Below are positions 48,796 to 57,452 of a stretch of 64,000 bases of DNA, piece after piece. The DNA is taken from contig NZ_VELE01000002.1 in assembly GCF_007681555.1 (NCBI RefSeq), positions 124,001-188,000 on the forward strand, written 5' to 3'. Origin of the DNA: Kocuria salsicia (lineage in GTDB: Bacteria; Actinomycetota; Actinomycetes; Actinomycetales; Micrococcaceae). Every line of letters begins with the position of its first letter. The stretch's first letter is position 1. The notes under the pieces are model-generated. The model had not been told where the DNA came from. It made no database searches and was given only the letters and a program-made list of their open reading frames with translations. The translations under genes and the position numbers were made by a program.

Positions 48796-48849
48796 CTACG
48801 ACGACGCCGCGGTGACCTTCTCCTGAAGGTCACCGCGGCGTCGTCGTAG
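48796..48849. terminator. Perfect 25-bp inverted repeat terminator
   Basis: Arms of 25 bp (CTACGACGACGCCGCGGTGA and five more bases) with a 4-nt loop, TCCT. It starts 16 nt after the MHS transporter stop and ends 86 nt before the lpdA stop, so it can serve both convergent genes. Confidence 0.92.
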
Positions 48850-48934
48850 CCGAGCACGCGGTACTCGCCCCGGCCGAGGCGTCACGGGAAGCCCGGGCGG
48901 TCAGCCCCGTCGGGGAAGGACCGGGGCCGCTGCG

Positions 48935-50368
48935 TCAGCGGTGCACGTGCAGGCGGCGGGCGGCCTCGGCGATCGTGCCGGACAGGGACGGGTAGACCGC
49001 GAAGGTGTCCGAGAGGTCGTCAACACCCAGGCGGTGCGTGACGGCGAGGGCGATCGGGAAGATCAGCTCGGAGGCGCGCGGGCCCACCACCACGCCACCC
49101 ATCACGGTGCCGCTGCCGCGGCGGGCAAAGATCTTCACGAAGCCGTCATCCACCGCCATCATCTTGGCGCGGGGATTGGTGGCCAGGTTCATGGACATCC
49201 CCACGAACATGGCGGGATCGTCCTCAACATCCTGCTGGGTGATGCCCACCGAGGCGATCTCGGGCGAGGTGAAGATGTTGGAGGCCACCTCGTCCGTGCG
49301 CAGCGGGTGCACCGTGTCGCCCAGGATGTGCGCGATCGCAATGCGTCCCTGCATGGCGGCCACGGACGCCAGCGGCATCACACCGGTGCAGTCACCGGCC
49401 GCGTAGATGCCGGGGGCCGTGGTGCGGGAGACGGTGTCCACCCGGATGTGGCCGCTGTCCGTCAGCGCCACGCCCGCCCCCTCGAGGCCCAGGTCCGCGG
49501 TGTTCGGGATCGACCCCACCGCCAGGAGGCAGTGCGAGCCACGGATCTTGCGGCCGTCTGAGAGGGTGACCCGGACGCCGTCGCCGGTATTCTCCACCGC
49601 ATCCGCACGGGAACGGGATAGCACGCGCAGCCCGCGGCGCTCGAAGACGTTCTCCAGCACCTGGGCGGCATCCTTGTCCGAACCGGGGAGCACCTGCTCG
49701 CGCGAAGAGATCAGCGTGACGTCCGATCCCAGGCCGTTGTAGGCCGAGGCGAACTCGGCGCCGGTGACACCTGAGCCCACGACGATGAGCTTCTCAGGGA
49801 TCTCGGTGAGCTGGTAGATCTGCTTCCAGTTGAAGATCCGCTCGCCGTCCGGCTTGGCGGTCTCCAGCTCGCGGGGGTGCGCGCCGACGGAGACCAGTAC
49901 AACGTCCGCCCTCAGTTCGTAGGGCTCGTCGTCACTGGGCTCCACCACCACGGTGTGGCGGTCCACGATGCGCCCGCGGCCCTGCACCACGCGCACACCC
50001 ACCCGCTCCAGGCCGCGCTTGATGTCACGAGACTGCGTGGCAGCCAGACGCAGCAGGCGCACGTTGACCTTGTCCAGGTCCACGCGGAGGTTGTTGAGCT
50101 CCTCCGTGGCATCGAGGTCGTCCCCCACGTGCACGCCCAGGTCCCTGGCGGACGCAAAGCGGTTCATGGTGTCCGCGGAGGCGATGAGCGTCTTGGACGG
50201 CACCACGTCCGTGAGCACGGCGGCACCACCCATGCCCTGCTCCTCCACCACGGTGACGTCCGCCCCCAGCGACGCCGCCACGAGCGCCGCCTCGTAGCCG
50301 CCCGGGCCACCGCCGATGATCACGAGCTTCTGGTCCGCGAATTCCCTCTGCACAGTCATGTCTGCCAT
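48935..50368 (-). CDS. lpdA: NAD(P)H:quinone reductase LpdA-like (lipoamide dehydrogenase homologue without redox cysteines)
   Basis: A 477-residue flavoprotein of the pyridine nucleotide-disulfide family: FAD motif LVIIGGGPGGYEAAL, NAD motif LIVVGSGVTGAEFASA, APGIYAAGDCTG and a C-terminal dimerisation domain. Where true lipoamide dehydrogenases have GGTCxxxGCxPSK, this one reads GGAAVLTDVVPSK: both redox cysteines are missing. That matches the Mycobacterium LpdA (Rv3303c) class, which reduces quinones. TAGGCT ends 7 nt before the ATG. Divergent from the nucleoside phosphorylase gene, an arrangement also close together in Mycobacterium. Confidence 0.85.
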   Translation of the reverse strand: MADMTVQREFADQKLVIIGGGPGGYEAALVAASLGADVTVVEEQGMGGAAVLTDVVPSKTLIASADTMNRFASARDLGVHVGDDLDATEELNNLRVDLDKVNVRLLRLAATQSRDIKRGLERVGVRVVQGRGRIVDRHTVVVEPSDDEPYELRADVVLVSVGAHPRELETAKPDGERIFNWKQIYQLTEIPEKLIVVGSGVTGAEFASAYNGLGSDVTLISSREQVLPGSDKDAAQVLENVFERRGLRVLSRSRADAVENTGDGVRVTLSDGRKIRGSHCLLAVGSIPNTADLGLEGAGVALTDSGHIRVDTVSRTTAPGIYAAGDCTGVMPLASVAAMQGRIAIAHILGDTVHPLRTDEVASNIFTSPEIASVGITQQDVEDDPAMFVGMSMNLATNPRAKMMAVDDGFVKIFARRGSGTVMGGVVVGPRASELIFPIALAVTHRLGVDDLSDTFAVYPSLSGTIAEAARRLHVHR

Positions 50369-50433
50369 GGGCCCCAGCCTACCGGGGGCTCCCACACGCT
50401 GACGCCGCGCGATGGCTGTCCTACAGTGGGCCC
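50369..50433. promoter_or_regulatory. Compact divergent promoter region lpdA / PNP
   Basis: Only 65 bp lie between the two start codons. TAGGCT on the minus strand ends 7 nt before the lpdA ATG; TACAGT on the plus strand ends 6 nt before the PNP ATG. Neither gene has a ribosome-binding site, so both messages would begin at or next to the start codon. The -35 regions must overlap in the middle. Confidence 0.7.
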
Positions 50434-51249
50434 ATGACCACCACCACAGAGACCACGGACCCCTTCGACCTGGCCCGGCAGGCGGCCGAGGCGTTGCGCG
50501 AGCGCACGGGTGTGCAGAGCCACCGGATCGCGCTGACGCTGGGCTCCGGGTGGGGCGGCGCCGCGGACCTGCTCGGTGAGACCGTGGCCGAGGTTCCCGC
50601 CCACGAGATCCCCGGCTTCTCCAAGCCCGCACTGGAAGGTCACGGCGGCACGCTGCGCTCCATTCGACTGCCGGACGACGAGCACGCCCTGGTGATCGGT
50701 GCCCGCACCCACTTCTACGAGGGCAAGGGAGTGCGCGCCGTCGCCCACGGGGTGCGCACGGCTGCAGCCGCGGGTGCGCAGGTCATGATCCTGACCAACG
50801 GCTGCGGCGGGCTGAACCCCGCGTGGGGCCCCGGGACACCCGTGCTGATCAGCGACCACCTGAACCTCACCGCCCGGTCCCCGCTGGAAGGCGCCACGTT
50901 CGTGGACCTCACGGACCTCTACTCCTCCCGGCTGCGGGAGATCGCCCACCGTGTGGACCCGGAACTGGACGAGGGCGTCTACGCCCAGTTCCCAGGCCCG
51001 CACTACGAGACCCCGGCCGAAGTCCAGATGGCCAAGGTGCTCGGCGCGGACCTCGTGGGCATGTCGACGGCGCTCGAGGCCATTGCCGCCCGCCAGGCCG
51101 GTCTCGAGGTGCTCGGGATGTCCCTCGTCACGAACCTCGCGGCCGGGATCAGCCCCGAGCCCCTCTCCCACGAGGAGGTGCTTGAGGCCGGGCGCGCGGC
51201 GGGTCCGCGCATCTCCCGGCTGCTCGCGGACGTCGTCGCCCAGCTCTGA
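50434..51249 (+). CDS. punA: Purine nucleoside phosphorylase (trimeric type)
   Basis: Splits inosine and guanosine with phosphate for purine salvage. The 271-residue protein has the phosphate-binding Ser in LGSGWGG, ARTHFYEGKG, LTNGCGGLNP, QFPGPHYETPAEVQM, VGMSTALEAIAA and SLVTNLAAGIS, in the order of the PNP/MTAP family. The NxxAG ending favours 6-oxopurine specificity. Probably leaderless. Position next to lpdA matches other actinobacteria. Confidence 0.93.
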   Translation: MTTTTETTDPFDLARQAAEALRERTGVQSHRIALTLGSGWGGAADLLGETVAEVPAHEIPGFSKPALEGHGGTLRSIRLPDDEHALVIGARTHFYEGKGVRAVAHGVRTAAAAGAQVMILTNGCGGLNPAWGPGTPVLISDHLNLTARSPLEGATFVDLTDLYSSRLREIAHRVDPELDEGVYAQFPGPHYETPAEVQMAKVLGADLVGMSTALEAIAARQAGLEVLGMSLVTNLAAGISPEPLSHEEVLEAGRAAGPRISRLLADVVAQL

Positions 51250-51403
51250 GGCAGGTTCCGCGCCCCGTCACGGACCCGCAGCGTCGTCCCCCGACGTCCC
51301 CCGCGCGGGCCACAGACAGAATGTCACCAAGTGCGGGTCCCAGGCACTAGACTGACCGCAAGACAGCAATGCGCCCGCAGTGGCGGTCCGAAAGGGTGAA
51401 GTC

Positions 51404-51859
51404 ATGGTCAGAAGATCGGAAGCCGACGTTCCCACGAGTGCTGCGCACTCCTCCGGGCACGCTGCGGGGCGCACCGTGGAGGACGGTAGCCACGCCGTGG
51501 ACGCGGACGCGGACGCCCGCACCGCCCACTCGCACCGGGGGGCCAACACCCGCAACCGTCATGAGTACTCCGGCCAGGGGGACGTCGTGAAGAACGCGAT
51601 CCTCTTCGTGGGCGGCTTCATCACCGTTGTGCTGAGCCTGTACCTCTTCAGCACCTACCCGGACAGCTGGGTGCTTTTCCTGGTGGGCATCCTGGTCTAC
51701 GGCCTGGCGTTGATGGTCCCCACCCTGTTCCTCAACGGCAGCACCGCCAAGCACTCCACGGGCGGCACCGAGCTCACCCTGGACCTTCCCCGCGACGCCT
51801 CCGAGATGGCGCAGCGCACCGGTCCCGTGGGCCAGCGCCAGGACCGCGTCACCAGCTGA
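51404..51859 (+). CDS. Two-helix membrane protein, unknown function
   Basis: A 151-residue protein. The first 60 residues are hydrophilic and His/Asp/Ala-rich. Two transmembrane helices follow (NAILFVGGFITVVLSLYLFS and WVLFLVGILVYGLALMVPTLF) with a 6-residue turn, and a 35-residue tail. I do not recognise a named family. AGGGTGA precedes the ATG, and TAGACT about 45 nt upstream is a likely -10 box. A terminator follows. Confidence 0.75.
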   Translation: MVRRSEADVPTSAAHSSGHAAGRTVEDGSHAVDADADARTAHSHRGANTRNRHEYSGQGDVVKNAILFVGGFITVVLSLYLFSTYPDSWVLFLVGILVYGLALMVPTLFLNGSTAKHSTGGTELTLDLPRDASEMAQRTGPVGQRQDRVTS

Positions 51860-51878
51860 GCGCACCGCGCACCTGTAG

Positions 51879-51911
51879 GAGCCCCGCCCCGTCCACGGAC
51901 GAGCGGGGCTC
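51879..51911 (+). terminator. Terminator after the two-helix membrane protein gene
   Basis: Stem GAGCCCCGC against GCGGGGCTC with a 15-nt loop, about 20 nt past the stop codon. Confidence 0.75.
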
Positions 51912-52175
51912 TCGCGTTGTCGGGGGTGCCCCCGCTTCGCCCCGCCGTCTCTCAGTCCACGGCCGGTCGGCCCCACCTGGCCGTTGCCCGGGGCGCACCC
52001 CCGTGGAGGAATCTGAGGTGTGGACAAACCACGAAACCCTCAGGGAAGCCGGGCACTTCTACACCTCAGACGCCGCACCGGCAGCCGCCGGGAACTTGGA
52101 AGTCAGACTCGGAGCTCGGACCCCGCGCGTCGGCCTGGTGCACCGCCCGGCCGCAGGCGCCGGCGCGGCGGCACC
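51912..52175. other. Intergenic stretch with a short inverted repeat
   Basis: No gene is supported here. It contains TCTGAGGTGT (52012-52021) and its complement ACACCTCAGA (52061-52070), ends of a 59-bp segment; the arms extend to 12 of 13 matching positions. This could be a remnant insertion-sequence end pair or a regulatory palindrome. It lies next to the mosaic rml relic, which supports past rearrangement. Confidence 0.4.
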
Positions 52176-52511
52176 CTAGGCGCTGACCACCCACGCTTCC
52201 CCGCAACCCTCGTCCGTCTCGGCGGCGTCGACGGCGGTGAACGCGGCCGCGTTGACCACCGCGCGGTAGCGGGGCGCGGGCACCGCAGTGGCGGGAGTGA
52301 TCTCCCGTGCGACGACGGCGCCGAAGCCGGGCCCCTCGCGCAGGTCCACCCACACGCCGAAGACCCGGCCGGTCACGACCGAGTCGTCCGTGTCCCACGG
52401 CTCGGCGTGGATGCAGCGCGTGGTGCCCCGGGTGCCGTTGAAGGACATGTTCTGCTGCGCAAAGGTGGCGCCGATGGAGCCGGCGCCACCGGTCACGAGC
52501 AGATGTCCCAT
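52176..52511 (-). pseudogene. Mosaic relic of rhamnose genes (RmlB-RmlC-RmlD pieces)
   Basis: A 111-residue open frame that joins three enzymes. Residues 1-19 (GHLLVTGGAGSIGATFAQQ) are the NAD-binding start of dTDP-glucose 4,6-dehydratase. Residues 20-80 (NMSFNGTRGTTRCIHAEPWD, then GRVFGVWVDLREGPGFG) match dTDP-4-dehydrorhamnose 3,5-epimerase. Residues 83-108 (YRAVVNAAAFTAVDAAETDE, then AWVVSA) match the N-terminal part of dTDP-4-dehydrorhamnose reductase. Each piece is a small fraction of its enzyme, so no activity is expected. Deletions have kept the frame open. Confidence 0.65.
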
Positions 52512-52604
52512 GACTGTTCGTCACGGAGCGGCTGAGAGGTGGACACCGCGGGAGGTGCGGCGTCCCCGACCCCTGCCGAGCTGCGTCGTCGTCCCCCTGC
52601 GTCC

Positions 52605-55600
52605 CTAGGAAGCGGACCCGGCCTCGGAGCCAGACCCGGCCGTCTCGAGCACCGGGAAGATCGCGTCCAGCACCTCGCCGGCCCACGCGAGGATGTCCCC
52701 GTCCACGAGATCCTTGCCGCCGATCCGCGCGGTCTTGGGCTTGGGGATCAGCACCATGCGCGCGTCTGTGCCCGGCACGGGACGGACCTGGGATCCCGGG
52801 TAGAGGCGCTGCAGGCGCATCTCGCGGGACTCGGTGAGGTCCGCGGGCGAGAAGCGGATCATGTTTCCCTGCGTGGCCACGTCCGTGAGGCCCGCGGCGC
52901 GGGCGCGGATCCGCAGCCGCGCGACCTCAAGGAGATTGGCGACGGGGGTGGGCACGGGTCCATAGCGGTCCTCGAGCTCCTCCGCGGCCTCAACAACGGC
53001 CTGCTCCGTGGCGGCGTTGGCCAGGGTGCGGTAGGCCTCCAGGCGTAGCCGCTCCCCCGGCACGTAGTCGTGCGGGAGGTGCGCGTTGACGGGCAGCTCG
53101 ATCTTCATCTCCGCGGGCCCGGTGTCCTGGTCCCCGCGGTGCTCGGCCACGGCTTCGCCCACGAGACGCAGGTACATGTCGAAGCCCACGCCGGCGATGT
53201 GCCCGGACTGCTCGCCGCCCAGCAGGTTTCCGGCGCCGCGGATCTCGAGGTCCTTCATGGCCAGCTGCATGCCGGAGCCGAGCTCGTTGTGCGCGGCCAC
53301 GGCCTTGAGACGCTCCAGCGCGGTCTCGCTCAGCGGCTTCTCCACCGGGTACAGGAAGTAGGCGTACGCCCGCTCGCGCCCGCGCCCCACGCGACCGCGC
53401 AGCTGGTGCAGCTGCGAGAGGCCGTAGCGGTCCGCGTGGTCCACGATCAGCGTGTTCGCGTTGGCGATGTCCAGGCCGGTCTCCACGATGGTGGTGCAGA
53501 TCAGCACGTCGAACTTCTTCTCCCAGAAGTCCACGATGATCTGCTCCAGGCGGGACTCGCTCATCTGCCCGTGGGCGACAGCGATCCGCGCCTCCGGGAC
53601 GAGCTCCGCGAGCTCCTTGGCCCGCGCCTCGATGGTGGACACCCGGTTGTGGATGAAGAACACCTGCCCCTCACGCATGAGCTCGCGGCGCACCGCGGCC
53701 GAGACCTGCTTGTTCGTGTAGGGACCCACGTACGTGAGAACGGGGTGGCGCTCCTCCGGCGGGGTGGCCAGCGTGGAGGTCTCGCGGATGCCCGTCATGG
53801 ACATCTCCAGCGTGCGCGGGATGGGCGTGGCGGACATCGCCAGCACGTCCACGTCCGTGCGCATGGCCTTGAGCTTCTCCTTGTGCTCCACGCCGAAGCG
53901 CTGCTCCTCGTCGATGATCACCAGCCCCAGGTTTTTGAACTGCATCTCCTTGCTCAGCAGCCGGTGGGTGCCGATCACCACGTCCACCGCGCCGCTGCGC
54001 AGCCCCTCCATGGTGGCCTTGGACTCCTTGGCGCTCTGGAACCGGGAGAGGGTTGCCAGGCGCACGGGGAAGCCCGAGAAGCGCTCAGCAAAGGTCTCGG
54101 TGTGCTGCTGGGCGAGCAGCGTGGTGGGCACAAGCACCGCCACCTGCTTGCCGTCCTGCACGGCCTTGAACGCCGCGCGCACCGCCACCTCGGTCTTGCC
54201 ATAGCCCACGTCTCCGGAGATCAGCCGGTCCATGGGGATAGGCCGCTCCATGTCCGCCTTGACCTCGTCGATGGTGGTCAACTGGTCCGGTGTCTCCACG
54301 TACGGGAACGCCTGCTCCAGCTCGCGCTGCCAGGGGGTGTCCGGGCCGAACGCGTGGCCCTTGGAGGCCATGCGCGCCGAGTAGAGCCGGATCAGCTCGT
54401 TCGCGATCTCCTTGACGGCCTTCTTGGCGCTGCGCTTGGTCTTGCTCCAGTCCGCACCGCCCATCTTGGACAGCGACGGTGCCTCACCGCCCACGTAGCT
54501 GCTCACCTGGTCGAGCTGGTCCGTGGGCACGAACAGCCGGTCCCTCGGACCGTTGCGCTTGGACGGCGCGTAGTCCAGCACCAGGTACTCGCGCACGGGC
54601 TTGGGCTGGCCCGGGACGGTCATTGCACCGGCGATCGGGCGCTGGACGAGCTCCACGAACTGGCCGATGCCGTGCTGCTCGTGCACCACGTAGTCGCCCT
54701 TCTGCAGGGCCAGGGGATCCACCTGGTTGCGCTTGCGCCGCTGCGGAAGCCTGCGCTCCGCGCGGGTGTCGTAGGTGCTCGCCCGGCCGAGCACGTCCGC
54801 CTCCGTCAGGAGGGCGGTACGCGTGGCCTCGAGCACGAAGCCTCGACCCGCGCGCGCCGTCGTCAGCTCCACGAGCCCCGGCTGCGGGCTCTCGGTGAGG
54901 GTCTCGTAGCGTGCCGCGGGGATCTCCGCGCCGTGCAGCAGCTCGCTCAGCCGCTGCAGGGGCCCGGGCCCGTCCGTCACGAGCACCACGCGCCACTCCT
55001 CGCGCACGCGCTGGGCAAGGAAACTCAGCATGGCCTCCACGTCCCCGGCGAACCGGGTGGGCTCGCGTCCACCCACGGTGAGGGTGTCCGCGTCCGTGTC
55101 CGCGAGGTGCACCTCTTCCTCTGAGGTGTCGGCGTCGATCTGGGAGGCGGTCACGGCGTTGACGTTGAGGCCCGTGACGGACCACCAGCCCACCGAGCGG
55201 TCGAGGGCGAGCTCGCGCACCTCGGCAATCGTGTGGAAGGAGCCTGAGGCCAGCGAACGGGTGGCGCCGTCGTCCGTGTCCAGCGCGGTGTTCAGGTCCA
55301 GGGGCGCGTCGTTGCCGCCGGACGCGGACTCCCACGCCGCCATGAGGAACTCCTCGTTGGTGGCCACGAGGTCGTGTGCGCGGGCCCGGACCTTCTCCGG
55401 TTCCAGCACCACGGTCATGGAGCCCTCCGGCAGCAGGGACAGCACCTGGACCATGTCGTCCGCGAGAAGCGGCGCGAGGGACTCCATGCCCTCCACGTAC
55501 TGTCCCCCGGCGATGCGCTCCAGCATCTCCCGGCCCCCGGGCAGCTGCTCCTTGAGCTTGGCGGCGCGCGACTGCACGGACGGCGTCACGAGCAGCTCGC

Positions 55601-56366
55601 GGCACGGCGGGGCGACGACGACGCTCGGGTGGGCCGCGTCCGCGAGCGTGCGCTGGTCCGCGACGGCGAACCAGCGCATCTCGTCCAGCTCGTCCCCGAA
55701 GAACTCGAGGCGCACGGGGTGGTCCTCGGTGGGCGGGAAGACGTCCACGATCCCGCCGCGCACCGCGAACTCGCCGCGCTTGGTGACCATGTCCACGCGC
55801 GCGTACGCGGCGGCCGCGAGGTCCTTGACGAGCCCCTGGAAGTCGTAGTCCTGCCCCGTGCGCAGCGTCACGGGCTCCATCTCACCGAGCCCGGCGACCA
55901 CCGGCTGCAGCACCGAGCGCACCGGGGCCACGACCACGCGCAGGGGCTCAGCGGTGGCGTCCGGGTGCGCGAGCCGGCGCAGCACGCCCAGGCGCTGGCC
56001 CACGGTGTCCGAACGGGGGGAGAGCCGCTCGTGCGGCAGGGTCTCCCAGGACGGGAAGTTCGCGATGCCCCCGGCCGGCAGGTAGGACTCGAGCGCGGCC
56101 TGCACCTGCTCAGCCTCCCGCCCGGTGGCGGTCACGGCGAGCAGCACCGGCCTCGCGACACCGTTCGCCGCCGCCCCGCTGGAGACAGCCCCGTGCGCCT
56201 GCTCCAGGCCGCTCGCGATCTGCGCGAGCACTGGCGCGCGCAGTCCGTCCGTGGCACTGATGATCGTCTCCGCCGAGCGCTCCGCGAGGGGGCGTGACGC
56301 CTGCGAGCGGATGTTGGCGAAACCGCGGTCCTCGCAGAGGGCGGTGAGCAGACCGGTCAGGGACAT
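52605..56366 (-). CDS. mfd: Transcription-repair coupling factor Mfd
   Basis: Removes RNA polymerase stalled at DNA lesions and recruits UvrA. The 1253-residue protein has the UvrB-like N-terminal module, the RNA polymerase-interaction domain (QKGDYVVHEQHGIGQFVELV), then the translocase: Walker A GDVGYGKTEVAVRAAFKA, DEEQ box IIDEEQRFGVEHKEK, SATPIPRTLEMSM, GRVGRGRERAYAYF, and the C-terminal TRCF domain. Length is close to that of other actinobacterial Mfd proteins. Divergent from hemD, with 249 bp between the starts. Confidence 0.96.
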   Translation of the reverse strand: MSLTGLLTALCEDRGFANIRSQASRPLAERSAETIISATDGLRAPVLAQIASGLEQAHGAVSSGAAANGVARPVLLAVTATGREAEQVQAALESYLPAGGIANFPSWETLPHERLSPRSDTVGQRLGVLRRLAHPDATAEPLRVVVAPVRSVLQPVVAGLGEMEPVTLRTGQDYDFQGLVKDLAAAAYARVDMVTKRGEFAVRGGIVDVFPPTEDHPVRLEFFGDELDEMRWFAVADQRTLADAAHPSVVVAPPCRELLVTPSVQSRAAKLKEQLPGGREMLERIAGGQYVEGMESLAPLLADDMVQVLSLLPEGSMTVVLEPEKVRARAHDLVATNEEFLMAAWESASGGNDAPLDLNTALDTDDGATRSLASGSFHTIAEVRELALDRSVGWWSVTGLNVNAVTASQIDADTSEEEVHLADTDADTLTVGGREPTRFAGDVEAMLSFLAQRVREEWRVVLVTDGPGPLQRLSELLHGAEIPAARYETLTESPQPGLVELTTARAGRGFVLEATRTALLTEADVLGRASTYDTRAERRLPQRRKRNQVDPLALQKGDYVVHEQHGIGQFVELVQRPIAGAMTVPGQPKPVREYLVLDYAPSKRNGPRDRLFVPTDQLDQVSSYVGGEAPSLSKMGGADWSKTKRSAKKAVKEIANELIRLYSARMASKGHAFGPDTPWQRELEQAFPYVETPDQLTTIDEVKADMERPIPMDRLISGDVGYGKTEVAVRAAFKAVQDGKQVAVLVPTTLLAQQHTETFAERFSGFPVRLATLSRFQSAKESKATMEGLRSGAVDVVIGTHRLLSKEMQFKNLGLVIIDEEQRFGVEHKEKLKAMRTDVDVLAMSATPIPRTLEMSMTGIRETSTLATPPEERHPVLTYVGPYTNKQVSAAVRRELMREGQVFFIHNRVSTIEARAKELAELVPEARIAVAHGQMSESRLEQIIVDFWEKKFDVLICTTIVETGLDIANANTLIVDHADRYGLSQLHQLRGRVGRGRERAYAYFLYPVEKPLSETALERLKAVAAHNELGSGMQLAMKDLEIRGAGNLLGGEQSGHIAGVGFDMYLRLVGEAVAEHRGDQDTGPAEMKIELPVNAHLPHDYVPGERLRLEAYRTLANAATEQAVVEAAEELEDRYGPVPTPVANLLEVARLRIRARAAGLTDVATQGNMIRFSPADLTESREMRLQRLYPGSQVRPVPGTDARMVLIPKPKTARIGGKDLVDGDILAWAGEVLDAIFPVLETAGSGSEAGSAS

Positions 56367-56615
56367 GGGTGGGTGGCTCCTGGGTGAGTCGACGGGATGA
56401 GCGGACGGAATGGGCAGGGGCGGTGAGCGGCGCCGTCACCGGGTCCGTGCCGAGAAATCGTGATGAGGAATAGTGACGGGGATCGTGGGCGGGACGGCGC
56501 GCCGAGCCGTGGTGCTCCCGCCGACGCCGCCCCCCTGATCGCGTTTCAGCCTACCCGCGAGTCCCGACACGCACACCGGTGCAGCCACCCGTCGTCGGCT
56601 CGTACCCTGGAGTCC

Positions 56616-57452
56616 ATGACGACGTCCCAGCCCCACGCCCTGACCGGCCTCACCGTGGCCATCACGGCGCACCGCCGCGCCCAAGAACAGGGCGGTGCGT
56701 TCGAGCGCCACGGCGCGCGCGTCCAGTACGCACCCGCGCTGAAGATCACGCCCACGGACGAGGACGACGACGTGGTGGCCGCCGTCCGCGAGACCGTCGC
56801 CTCCGCGCCGGGCACCGTGCTGGTCACGACCGGCTACGGGGTCAAGCGCTGGCTGTCCGTCGCCGAGGAGCACGGCCTGCGCGAGGAGCTGCTCGCGGCT
56901 CTGCGCGAGAGCACCGTGTACGCGCGCGGCGCCAAGGCGAAGGGCCAGCTGCAGGCACTCGAGATCCCGTGCGCGTACACGGGCTCCTCCGGGCGCACCG
57001 CCGAGCTCGTGGACCGGGTGCTCGAGATGCCCTCCCCGGGCACCGTCACGCTCCAGCTGCACGGCACGGCGGACGAGCAGCAGCTCGGTCGGCTGCGATC
57101 CGCCGGACTGGACGTGCGCGTGTTCGCCCCCTACCGCTGGGAGTCTGCGGACGAGGGCTCACGGCTGTCCCGGCTCGTTCGCGAGATCGCGGCCGGGGAC
57201 CTGGACTATGTGACCTTCACGGCAGCCCCCGCGGTGGACGCGGTGCTCGATGCCGCCACTGCCGCGGGCTGCCGCGACGGCGTCGTGGCCTCGCTGCGGG
57301 AGGGCCGCTGCACCGCCGTGGCAATCGGCCCCGTCTGCGTGCAGCCGCTCGAGGAGGCCGGCATCACGAACGCCGTGGTCCCCGAGCGCTTCCGCCTCGG
57401 GGCCATGGTCAAGGCCGTGTGCGATCACGCGAGGGCGGCCGCCTCCCGGTAG
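56616..57452 (+). CDS. hemD: Uroporphyrinogen-III synthase HemD
   Basis: Closes hydroxymethylbilane to uroporphyrinogen III, the precursor of haem and sirohaem. The 278-residue protein starts LTGLTVAITAHRRAQEQGGAFERHG and shows LVTTGYGVKRWL, ARGAKAKGQLQALEIP, LQLHGTADEQQ and VTFTAAPAVDAVL, which is the standard two-lobe pattern. TACCCT ends 7 nt before the ATG and no ribosome-binding site is visible. Its last 28 bp overlap the convergent chelatase gene, and the two probably act in the same tetrapyrrole branch. Confidence 0.9.
   Translation: MTTSQPHALTGLTVAITAHRRAQEQGGAFERHGARVQYAPALKITPTDEDDDVVAAVRETVASAPGTVLVTTGYGVKRWLSVAEEHGLREELLAALRESTVYARGAKAKGQLQALEIPCAYTGSSGRTAELVDRVLEMPSPGTVTLQLHGTADEQQLGRLRSAGLDVRVFAPYRWESADEGSRLSRLVREIAAGDLDYVTFTAAPAVDAVLDAATAAGCRDGVVASLREGRCTAVAIGPVCVQPLEEAGITNAVVPERFRLGAMVKAVCDHARAAASR

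Noticed and set aside
53070-55124. A 684-codon open frame antisense to mfd, and similar long antisense frames opposite most genes
   Set aside because: High third-position GC leaves few stops on the opposite strand. The products are low-complexity His/Arg/Gly-rich strings without domains, and every one overlaps a recognised gene.
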